Assembly: GCF_016862975.1 (NCBI RefSeq)
Contig: NZ_BONZ01000038.1
Span: forward strand, 62,001 to 126,000
Source of the DNA: Rugosimonospora africana
GTDB taxonomy: Bacteria; Actinomycetota; Actinomycetes; Mycobacteriales; Micromonosporaceae
DNA: 64,000 bases
Reading direction: 5' to 3'
The notes under the pieces: generated by a model
Told to the model about the DNA's origin: nothing
Databases searched by the model: none
Seen by the model: the letters and a program-made list of their open reading frames with translations, nothing else
Made by a program: the position numbers and the translations under genes
Shown: positions 42,585-51,400 of the stretch, one piece after another
Numbering within the stretch: position 1 is the stretch's first letter
How the letters are laid out: the number at the start of each line of letters is the position of its first letter

Positions 42585-43847
42585 CTACGGAACGTCGGGT
42601 ATCGGTGTCGCGCGGGGCAACAGCCGACGCTCCACATCGGACAGTGCGGTACGCACCGCGCCGAGCGCGGTGGCCTCGTCGCCGAGCGAGGACAGGGCCA
42701 GCACCGGCTCGGTGAGGGTCAGCGGGCACAGGTGCCGGCGGATCGCGGCCAGCAGCGGCTCGCCGGCTGCCGACACCCCACCGCCCAGTACCACCATGTC
42801 GGGGTCGAGCAGCAACAGCAGCGCGGACAGTCCCCGGGCCAGCCGCTGCGCGACGGTGTCCACCGCGGCGGCCGCGGCCGCGTCGCCGTCGCGGGCGGCG
42901 GCGAACACCGCGGCGGCGTCCAACTCCTCGGGCCTGCGGTCGACGCGTGGCGCCGCCGGTCCCGGCGGGCTTCCGGCGGCGGAGCTGATCGCGGCCGCGC
43001 CGACCAACCGTTCCAGCGGCCCGAGTCCGGCCGCGTCGGAGTCGATGTCGGCTTCGCCGAACACGCTGAGGTAACCGATCTCGCCGGCCATCCCGCCGGC
43101 ACCCCGGTGCAGCCGGTCGCCGATGATCAGGCCGGCACCGATCCGGGCACCCCACTGGACGAACACCACGGTGTGCACGCCGACCGCGACCCCACGCCAG
43201 CGCTCGGCCAGCACGGCGAGGTTCACGTCGTTCTCCACGTGCACCGGGCAGCGCAGCGACCGGCCGAGCGCGCCGGTCAGCCGGATGCGGTGCCAGCCGG
43301 GCAGGCTGGGCGCCATCCGTACCGCGCCGGTGCGCTCCTCCACGATGCCGGGCGTACCGACGGCCACCGACCAGACGTCCTCCCGGCGTACCCGGGCGGT
43401 GTTCAGCAGGTCGGTGATGGTCTGCCGGACGGCGGTCAGCACCTCTTCGCCGGAGCCGGCGAAGTGGTCGTCACGGCGGCGCTTGGCGACCACGTCGCCG
43501 GTCAGGTCGGCCAGCACGGCCAGGATCTTGTGCGGCCCGATGTCGATGCCGAGCACGTACCCGGCCCGGCCCCGGAACCGGACCAGGCGGGCCGGACGGC
43601 CGATCCGGGGCCGGCCGGCCGCGGTCTCGCCGGCACCGGTCTCCTCGGCGTACTCGGCCCAACCGCCCTCGACCAGTTGGGTGACCGCCTGCGCCACGGT
43701 CGGCCGGGACAGCCCGGTGCGCGCGGACAGTTCGGTGAGCCGCTGTGCCGGCCCGCCGCGCAGCGCGGTGAACACCTTGGCACAGTTGATTTCCCGCAGC
43801 AGCGCGGGGCTGCCGGTGACCTCGGCCGGTCCCGCGTCCTCGCTCAC
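42585..43847 (-). CDS. ROK-family transcriptional regulator
   Basis: A 420-residue repressor with N-terminal winged helix (FTALRGGPAQRLTELSARTGLSRPTVAQAVTQLVEGG) and a C-terminal ROK sugar-kinase fold. GIDIGPHKILAVLADL, VHVENDVNLAVLAER and GAGGMAGEIGYL are present, but the CxCGxxGCxE zinc motif of many ROK proteins is absent. Such regulators sense sugars (for example GlcNAc or xylose). It faces the GH island; GTG 43847 has GGAGGGG 5 nt upstream, and a palindrome lies 24 bp before it. Confidence 0.88.
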   Translation of the reverse strand: MSEDAGPAEVTGSPALLREINCAKVFTALRGGPAQRLTELSARTGLSRPTVAQAVTQLVEGGWAEYAEETGAGETAAGRPRIGRPARLVRFRGRAGYVLGIDIGPHKILAVLADLTGDVVAKRRRDDHFAGSGEEVLTAVRQTITDLLNTARVRREDVWSVAVGTPGIVEERTGAVRMAPSLPGWHRIRLTGALGRSLRCPVHVENDVNLAVLAERWRGVAVGVHTVVFVQWGARIGAGLIIGDRLHRGAGGMAGEIGYLSVFGEADIDSDAAGLGPLERLVGAAAISSAAGSPPGPAAPRVDRRPEELDAAAVFAAARDGDAAAAAAVDTVAQRLARGLSALLLLLDPDMVVLGGGVSAAGEPLLAAIRRHLCPLTLTEPVLALSSLGDEATALGAVRTALSDVERRLLPRATPIPDVP

Positions 43848-43870
43848 CTGTCCCCCTCCACCCTGCCAGT

Positions 43871-43889
43871 GCGGCACTGCCAGTGCCGC
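43871..43889. promoter_or_regulatory. Candidate ROK autoregulatory operator
   Basis: GCGGCACTG and CAGTGCCGC form a perfect 9-bp inverted repeat around a single C, 24 bp upstream of the ROK start. A nearby TGCCAGTGC half-site repeats the motif. Confidence 0.5.
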
Positions 43890-43957
43890 CCTACCCGGCC
43901 CCGCCCTGCCGATCGCCCGCCCGTCGCCGCTTGTCCGCCGTAGGCTACCCGCCCGGA

Positions 43958-44000
43958 CCGCGACCGCTCACCGTCCACTGTGGGCGGTGAGCGGTCGCGG
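43958..44000. terminator. GH89 terminator hairpin
   Basis: A perfect 16-bp stem (43958-43973 and 43985-44000, 11-nt loop) follows the GH89 stop at 44057 and separates it from the downstream ROK gene. Confidence 0.8.
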
Positions 44001-44056
44001 GACCGGGGCGCTGACCAAGACATCCGGCGCGCCCGAGGACCCGGCCGGGCAACGGC

Positions 44057-47000
44057 TCAGGCCGGGCTGCCGTACACGGTCACCTCGGTCAGGTGGAACG
44101 TACTGTTGGCCGAGTTGCTGAAGCCGATGACCCGGACGTAGCGGGCGGTGGCCTCGGTGCCGAAGGTCTCCCCCGCGTCGGTCACCGGACTGGTGCCCGT
44201 CCGGCCGCCGAGCGTGAACCAGTGCTCGCCGTCCAGGCTGCCGACCAGTTGGTAGGTGTAGTACCGGGTACCGTCCACGTAGTTGCGCACGTTGATCCGT
44301 GACACGCTCGTCGCGGTACCGAGGTCCACCTGCCACCAGGCGGCGTCGCTGGTCAGCGGCCCGCCCCAGTACGGGTTGTTGGACCGGCTGCCGTCGTTGG
44401 CGGCACTGGCCGGGTGGCCGTTCTCCGCACCGGACGCGGTGACCGGCTGGCGCAGGCTGCGCACCGTGTCCCCGGAGCCGTCCCGGGGCGCGTACGGCGC
44501 CACCCCGAACCCGTCGAACGTGGCGAGCCCCTGCCGGGCGGCGTCGCCGGCGCTGAAGAACATGCCGACATCGGCGGCGTCGGCGGTACCGGGCACCGTC
44601 GCGCTGCCCACCACCGTCCAGTCGGTACCGTCGCTGCTGCAGGCCCCGGCGAGGCTGGCCCCGATGCGGCTCAACCGCACGTACGTCACTCCGCCGAAGC
44701 CGTCGACCTCCCGGGACGAGTCGAGGCGCCCGTCGCCGTCGGAGTCCCAGCCGAACACGCAGCCGTGCTGGGGGGTGACGGCGATGTCGGCGTACCCGCC
44801 GCCGCCCCGCCCCGACAGGTCGGCGCTGGTCACCAGGCCGGCCCGGGAGTTGCCGGAAACTGTGTCCTGGTTGGTGATCCGTGCCTGCACCGCCTGCCCG
44901 CCGGCCAGCACGTCCGGCCGGTACACGGCGCCGTACTCGTCGACGGCGCCCCACATGTCGGCCCCGCCGCCAGCGATCCCGACCGTGACCCCGGACTGCG
45001 CGAAGGACGCGGCGCTGTTCGACACCGTCTGGTACGGCGCGGTCACGTCGCCGGTGACCAGGACCCGGGTGCCGGACGTCGCCGAGTCGCCGACCCCGCC
45101 CGACGACCACGCCGCCGTGGCACCGAACGACGGCACCGCGGCCGGTGGCGTGCCGGCCGGTACGGTGACCGCCCACCGGGTGCTGAACGTGCCCGCTGCG
45201 GCGACCCGTCCGGTGCTGGTGGCGGTCAGCGCCCTGACCCGGTAGCCCGCCGGCGCGGACAGCGTGACGGTCACCTTTCCGGTGGGGCGCAACAGGTTCT
45301 CGTTGTGGAACGTGGCGGTGACCGTGACCGTGCCGGCCGGTTTCACCGCGGTGGCGTCGGTGGCGGCGCTCACCTCGCCGGCGGGTACCTCGGCCACCTT
45401 GGTGGCCTGGTCGTAGGCGCTGCCGCGCGGGGTGGCCGGGTACCGCGTGGACCCGTGCGCCCAGTTCTGCGCGTACGCCGCCCAGTCGGTCGCGACCGGT
45501 GCGGCACCGGTCTTCAACGCGGTGTCCAGGCTGTCGAAGAAGGTCTGCCACCGGCCCCCGTAGTAGTCACCGACCAGGCCGTTGAACTCACGCCGGGCGT
45601 AGTCCTGCAGGGTGGTACCGGTCGCCCACAGCGTCACCAGCGACTTCACGTCGTACTGCAACTGGGTGTTCTCCGCCGGATCGGCGGCCTGGATCGCGGC
45701 CTGTGCCTGCCAGGCGCCGAGCAGGAAGTGGTCGTCGGTGCCGAGCAGCGTGTCCATCAGGCGCACCTGGTCCATCCACTGCCCGGTCAGCTGCTCGAAC
45801 CGGGCGGTGTCCCTCGCCTGGTACGCGGTGTTGATAGCGGGCAGCATCGTGCGGCTGCGGTTGGCCAGCACCTGCCGGGCGACGTCGACCAGGTCGTAGC
45901 GGTACGCGGTGCTGTCCCGCAGTTTCGGGCTCACCTGCAGCAGGTCGCCGAGCGCGGCCTCGAAGGTGGCCGGGTCGTAGGGCAGCGCGGGCGAGGTGGT
46001 GGTCAGGCTCGGCTGGTTCTCGTACAACGAGGTCGGGTGCTTGCTGTCGACGCTGGGCGGCCAGTTGTAGACGGTGTTCGCGAGCACCTGCCAGGCGGCC
46101 TGCGCGTGCGGGTCCGCGGCGCCGTACCGGGCCTTCGCGTAGTCGGCGAACCACTGGCGCATGTCGACCGGCCCCGGCTGCCAGGGCATCTCGGTGAAGA
46201 AGTCGACCGCCGCCGGGTTGTTGTCGATGGCCTCCGGCATCAGCGCGATGCCGTCCTGCGCGGTGCCCGCCTTGGCCTGCCAGGCGTGGAACTTCTGGTT
46301 CCAGTCGGCGAGGCTGGCACCGAGGTTGGTGTGGCCGCCGAAGTTCCAGATGGTACCGAAGGCGTACGGCGTGCCGAGCCAGTCGGTGTCGCGGTCGGTG
46401 ACGTTCGGCTGCTCCGACAGTCCGTCGAGGACCAGCATCTTGGACCGGTCGACGGCCGCCAGGGTGGCCGGAAGCGGGTTCTTCTCCCAGCCGAGGATCG
46501 CCCAGATCGCGTCCGGGTGCGCGGTGTTCAGCGCCCGCTGCACGGCCTGGGACGCCGCGGTCACGTTGACGCTGCCGGCCGTGCCGCCCTCGTGCAGCAG
46601 GTCCATCTTGTACATCGCGGAGTCGCCGAACAGCTTCGACTGCACCTGGTAGAAGGTGGCGGCCACCTGGGCGAAGTACGGGTTGGTCGGATCCAGCCAG
46701 TCCGGCCGCGGCAGCCCGTCCCAGGTGCCCTGCGGCACCGTGTTGGCACCGGCGTTGCGGGCGGCGAACTGCGCCGGCACGGTGCCGTAGTAGCCGGGCA
46801 GGACCGGCGTCATGCCGAGCTGGCGCAGCCGGTCGGCGATCTGCCGGCCGAGCCCCGCGCGCTGGTCGATGAGTTGCTGCGAGATCGGCGAACCGACGCA
46901 GCAGATGTTCTGCAGCAGCCACCACGACTGGTGGCCGGGCTGCGGGATCCAGCCCCGCATCTCCGCCGCGGTGTACCCGTACTGTTCGAAGGTCTGCTCG

Positions 47001-47617
47001 TAGACCGCCTCTTGCCCCTCGTACACCAGCACCTCGTTGATGCCGTGCAGGGCCAGCACGTCGATCCGGTGCTGCCAGTCGGCCCAACTCAGGTAGGGAC
47101 CGGCGTAGCCCTCGTTGGTGTCGTTGAGGGCGAAGCGGTGCGCCACCGAGGAGTCGTGCTCGATCGGGGCGGCCGGCAGGGGCAGCCGGCCGGGCAGGTC
47201 GAGTTGCTGCCCGTCGAGCGAGATGTCCGCGTGCGCCACGTACTTCAGGTACCAGCCGAAGCCGGTCAGCAGCACGGCCGGGCTGGTACCGGTGATGACG
47301 AGCTGATGGTGTTCGTCGGCGATCCGGAACCGGTCGGGGCCGCTGCCCTTGCTCTCGGCGCGCAGCCGCACCTGTCCCGATTTGCCGCCGACCAGCCGGT
47401 GCAGCGCGTCGGCGGCGGGACGGGTGTCGAACGCGCCAGCGGACGCGGTGGGTGGGTCGGATGCCACCGGCGCGGCCGGCGGTGCGGCGGGCGGTGCGGC
47501 CCCCGCCGGTGTGGTCGCGCCGACGAGCAGGAGGGACGCGAACGCGGCCACGGCGGCCGCGGCGCGAGGGAGACGGCCGGTTCCGGTGGGCGGCAGCCAC
47601 CGTCGATCTGGGAACAT
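44057..47617 (-). CDS. Secreted alpha-N-acetylglucosaminidase, GH89, with C-terminal carbohydrate-binding modules
   Basis: A 1186-residue secreted enzyme. Signal peptide about residues 1-41 (AAAVAAFASLLLVGATTPAGA). GH89 core about residues 65-740; the likely catalytic Glu pair is E343 in MDLLHEGG and E462 in LMPEAIDNN, spaced 119 residues as in known GH89 enzymes. Then a NEW3-like domain (about 760-870), a lectin-like region with AVYRPDVLAGG, and an F5/8 discoidin (CBM32-type) domain at about 1040-1186. It releases terminal alpha-linked GlcNAc from glycoproteins or mucin-type glycans. Upstream 154 bp include an AT-rich stretch and the palindrome TTTCGAAA, possibly its control region. Confidence 0.9.
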   Translation of the reverse strand: MFPDRRWLPPTGTGRLPRAAAAVAAFASLLLVGATTPAGAAPPAAPPAAPVASDPPTASAGAFDTRPAADALHRLVGGKSGQVRLRAESKGSGPDRFRIADEHHQLVITGTSPAVLLTGFGWYLKYVAHADISLDGQQLDLPGRLPLPAAPIEHDSSVAHRFALNDTNEGYAGPYLSWADWQHRIDVLALHGINEVLVYEGQEAVYEQTFEQYGYTAAEMRGWIPQPGHQSWWLLQNICCVGSPISQQLIDQRAGLGRQIADRLRQLGMTPVLPGYYGTVPAQFAARNAGANTVPQGTWDGLPRPDWLDPTNPYFAQVAATFYQVQSKLFGDSAMYKMDLLHEGGTAGSVNVTAASQAVQRALNTAHPDAIWAILGWEKNPLPATLAAVDRSKMLVLDGLSEQPNVTDRDTDWLGTPYAFGTIWNFGGHTNLGASLADWNQKFHAWQAKAGTAQDGIALMPEAIDNNPAAVDFFTEMPWQPGPVDMRQWFADYAKARYGAADPHAQAAWQVLANTVYNWPPSVDSKHPTSLYENQPSLTTTSPALPYDPATFEAALGDLLQVSPKLRDSTAYRYDLVDVARQVLANRSRTMLPAINTAYQARDTARFEQLTGQWMDQVRLMDTLLGTDDHFLLGAWQAQAAIQAADPAENTQLQYDVKSLVTLWATGTTLQDYARREFNGLVGDYYGGRWQTFFDSLDTALKTGAAPVATDWAAYAQNWAHGSTRYPATPRGSAYDQATKVAEVPAGEVSAATDATAVKPAGTVTVTATFHNENLLRPTGKVTVTLSAPAGYRVRALTATSTGRVAAAGTFSTRWAVTVPAGTPPAAVPSFGATAAWSSGGVGDSATSGTRVLVTGDVTAPYQTVSNSAASFAQSGVTVGIAGGGADMWGAVDEYGAVYRPDVLAGGQAVQARITNQDTVSGNSRAGLVTSADLSGRGGGGYADIAVTPQHGCVFGWDSDGDGRLDSSREVDGFGGVTYVRLSRIGASLAGACSSDGTDWTVVGSATVPGTADAADVGMFFSAGDAARQGLATFDGFGVAPYAPRDGSGDTVRSLRQPVTASGAENGHPASAANDGSRSNNPYWGGPLTSDAAWWQVDLGTATSVSRINVRNYVDGTRYYTYQLVGSLDGEHWFTLGGRTGTSPVTDAGETFGTEATARYVRVIGFSNSANSTFHLTEVTVYGSPA

Positions 47618-47770
47618 CGCCAGCTCACTTCCGGGAGGGGGTTGCGTGGCGTGAGGGTCACCGGCCCGCGGACCGGAATAATGTAACGTCCTTTCGAAAC
47701 CCTCTTATCGATGAGGATGTACCTCTTCCCCCAGCCCCGTCAACACTTTCCGGGTGCCAAGATCCGCCGG

Positions 47771-48322
47771 CTACGGCATCGGGGCGAGGCGGCGCAGCCG
47801 CCGGGTCCACCATCCGGGACGGGTGTGCGCCCGGTTGCGCAGCCGGCGGTGCTCCCAGTGCTGGAACGCGACCAGTGCCGGCGCGAGCGCCAGCATGGCC
47901 ACCGGCAGGTGAGCCGGGGCGCCGCGCTTCTCCCGCACGACGGCCAGCAGTGCCGCCACGCCCGACAGGTACAGGATGGTGTTGTAGGCGGGCATCATCT
48001 CGGCCCCCAACCCCTCGCACTCCTCCAGCCAGGGCAACCCGATCCGGGTGCGGCGGGTGGGCCAACCGCCCAGGTGCGCGGCCACGGCGGCGAGCCCGAA
48101 GCCGTTGACCGCGGCCGACACCGCGTCGGCGTACCGGTGGTCGGCGCCCGCGATCCGCCAGGCGCCGCCCCCGACCAGCAGCCAGAACCCGGGGGTGGCC
48201 GGTCCGAGGACCGAGGCGAGCGGCATGCCGACCCCGGCGCCCAGCTCGATGGCGACGTGTGCGGCCAGGCTCACCACGGTCAGCCGGGTCAGCGGTCGCC
48301 CGCCGTGCCGCGTTCCCGCCAT
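47771..48322 (-). CDS. Conserved actinobacterial membrane protein, function unknown
   Basis: A 183-residue protein with about four to five hydrophobic helices: TRLTVVSLAAHVAIELGAGVGMPLASVLGP, GFWLLVGGGAW, AVNGFGLAAVAAHLGGWPT, AYNTILYLSGVAALLAVV and LPVAMLALAPALVAFQHW. Between helices lies the conserved-looking LPWLEECEGLG. I recognise no named family with certainty; similar small membrane proteins occur in actinomycetes. GAGAGG lies 8 nt before ATG. It sits between two glycosidase genes but reads like a resident gene. Confidence 0.6.
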   Translation of the reverse strand: MAGTRHGGRPLTRLTVVSLAAHVAIELGAGVGMPLASVLGPATPGFWLLVGGGAWRIAGADHRYADAVSAAVNGFGLAAVAAHLGGWPTRRTRIGLPWLEECEGLGAEMMPAYNTILYLSGVAALLAVVREKRGAPAHLPVAMLALAPALVAFQHWEHRRLRNRAHTRPGWWTRRLRRLAPMP

Positions 48323-48441
48323 CGACCGGTCCTCTCACCTTTGAGCGCAAGGCTCCCAGGTGATCGGCTCTACCCGGTTCGCGGCCGGACATTCACCGTC
48401 AACCGATCGTGAACCGGAGGGCACCGCTTCTGGAAGAACGC

Positions 48442-48475
48442 GGGCGCGCGTACCCGGGATCGGGTACGCGCGCCC
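48442..48475. terminator. GH3 terminator hairpin
   Basis: A perfect 15-bp stem (48442-48456 and 48461-48475) closed by a GGAT tetraloop lies 19 bp after the GH3 stop. It is the strongest hairpin in the window. Confidence 0.85.
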
Positions 48476-48493
48476 TGACCGGCGTGGCCGGTG

Positions 48494-51400
48494 CTACGAC
48501 ACGTGCAGGGTCGCCGGGTCGGTCGTGGTGGTGCCGGCGACGTTGACGAACACCGCGCGGTACCCGGTGCCGTCGGCGGACGCCGGTACGCCGGCGACGC
48601 TCAGCGTGGTGCCGGTCGCGCCGGGCACGTCGGCCCAGTCACCGCCGGGTGCCATGGACTGCCAGTGAACCAGCGGGCCCGGATCGCCGGTGGCCTGCGC
48701 GGTGAACGTCGCGGTGCCGCCGGCCGCCACGGTCACGCCGGCCGGCGCGACGGTCACCGCCGGGGCGGTCGGTTCGGCGGCCGGGCACAGGTGCACCGGG
48801 ACGACGTTGTCGCCGGTGACGCTCAGCCCGATCCGCCCGATCGCCTGGGCACCGACACCGATGTTCAGGCGCAGGTCGGTGGACCCGTTCTCCCGGTTGG
48901 ACAGCGCCGCGTCCGGCAGCGGCACGACCGCGGTCTTCCAGGTGTCGGTACCGGTGTCGGTCACCCGTACCGAGTCCCGGAAGGCGTTGTTCGACACGTC
49001 GGCGAACGAGTCGTACTGGATGTCCCAGCTGCCGGTGCCGTGGTCGTAGTAGCTGACGTACGCGGTGGCCTGGTAGGTGCCGCCCGGTACGACGGAGTTG
49101 TCGATGTCGAAGTACATGTAGAACGAGCCGGATCCGGTGGTCGTCCGGGCGGCAAGGCCACCCGCCGTGGTCGCGGTCAGGTGCCCGTCGCCCTCGTCCC
49201 GCGCGGACGCACCGAAGGCGGTGTCCGGGTTGCCGAGGTCGTCGCAGACCACCGCGGTCTGGTCGCCTCCCGGACTGATGCCCAGCCCGAACACGTGCAT
49301 CGCCGGCCCCTGGGTGACCTGCCCGTTGTCCGTGACGTGCGGCAGGATCACGTACCTGACCGTCTTCGCCGGGTCCAGCGACACCCACGCGGCGTACACG
49401 TGGACGGTCTGGTTGGTCCGGCCGGCGTCCGGGCCGCTGTTGATGTACTTCGCGGTGGCCGCGATCGACGTGCCGGTGGCCGCGTTCGCCGACCACCAGT
49501 CGCCGAAGGTCAGCGTGTACGGCTGGGTCGTCCCGTCGGCGTACACCACCGTGCCGTTGCCGGAGGTGGTCGCTCCGCTGCTGGCCCCGAGGAAGCCCAG
49601 CAGGCGGCCGGAACCGGCGACCGGCACCACCTGGCCGCTGGCCACGATGTTGTCCGGCACGTTCGGACCGGGCCAGGTGAACCCGATCCCGGCCGCGGTG
49701 ACCTGTGCGCCGGGCGCGAAGCCGGCCGCGGCCAGCGCCTGCGCCGAGTAGCTGAGCGCGCCACCGTCGAACGTACCGGTGAACGGCGCGTTGTCGTTGC
49801 TGATGCCCGTGTTGTCGTACGCCGCGGCGACCGAGGCGTACGGCACTTGCACCTGGCCGCTGGAGTCGAACGCCCCCTCGCTGGAGGTCGCGGTGAAGCC
49901 GACGGCGTACGTGCCGGGCGTGACTCCGGTGCCCGGGGACACCTTCCAGCTGGCGGTGACCGAGGAGTTCGCGTCCACCGTCTTGGCGCTGGTCGGCGTG
50001 ATCGGGGTGGCCGTCCAGCCGTCCGGCACGGTGATGCCGAGGGTGAGATTGTGGACCGGCTTGACGTTGCCGTTGGTGAAGGTCGCGGAGACCGTGGCCG
50101 TCGCGCCTGCCTCCATAATGGACGGTACGCTGCCGGTCAGCGTGTCCTGCACGACGATCGGCACGCTGCCGGCCACGCCGTTCACGGTCACCGTGATGGT
50201 CGCGACGCCGTTCTTGATGGCCCGGACCAGTCCGTTCTTGTCGACGCTGGCCACGCTCGGATCGCTGCTGGAATACTTCACCTTCGCCGTCGATAGGTCC
50301 ATAAAGGACTGATCGTCGTTGACCGCCTCGACGACCCCGTCGGCCTTGACGGTGAGGTCGCGATCCGGTTCCTCGGACGCCTTGGTGTCGTCGGCCAGCC
50401 ACTGGTTGCGCCCGGTCAGGTCGAAGGTCTGACCCGCCTGGTAGACGACCGACTCCGGCTGTACGGTCACGTACCGCACCTTCGGCTTGAGTGCGCCGGT
50501 GACCTTCACGTCGTTCTGCGCGACGATCGACGTCGCGCTGGTGCCCACCCGGAATTCGTAGTTGCCGTCTGCGACCGTCTCGCGGGAGTGCGCGGTGTCC
50601 CACAGCGAAAGGTCGCTGATGTCCACGGTCAGCGTGAGCTTCTGCGACTGGCCCGGCGTCAGGTTCTTCGTCTTGGCGAAGGCGGCGAGCCGGGACAGCG
50701 GCACGTCGGCGGTGCCGGCACCGGGTGTCGCGGCGTACAGCTGCACCACCGTGGAACCGGCGGCCTGCCCGACGTTCTTCACCGTGAGCGTGACCGACAC
50801 CGTACCCGTGGCGGAGACCGACTTCTTGTCCGTGCTCACGTTCGTGACGCTGAACGTGGTGTAGCTCAACCCGTACCCGAACGGGTAGGTCGGCGTTCCG
50901 GTGAAGTACTGGTACGTGCGCCCGATGCCGCCGGTGCTGGACGCGTCCAGCCCGTAGTTCATCATCGCCGGCAGCTGCGAGTCGTCGCGGTACCAGGTGA
51001 AGTTCAGGTGCCCGGCCGGGTTCTGCGCGCCGAACACCACGTCGGCCAGCGCCTGCCCCTGGGCCTGCCCGTTGTACCCGCTGAACAGGATCGCCGGTAC
51101 CTTGCCTCGCACGTCCTCGATGGCCACCGGACCGTCGGCCTGGATGACCAGCGCGGTGCGCGGGTTGCCCAGCGCGGCGACCTGGTCGATCAGGGAGTCG
51201 TAGTTGCCCGGCATGGCGATCGTCGACCGGTCCTTGCCCTCGCTCGCGTTCGAGCCGGTGGTACCGACGAACTCCAGCACCAGGTCCGCGCCGCCGATCG
51301 CGGCCTTCGTCGCGTCGGACAGCACCGCCGGGCCGGTCGCGGTGCTCGAGGTGCCTGCCGCGTCGAACGTCACGGTCGCGTCCGGGTCGGCCGCCTTCAC

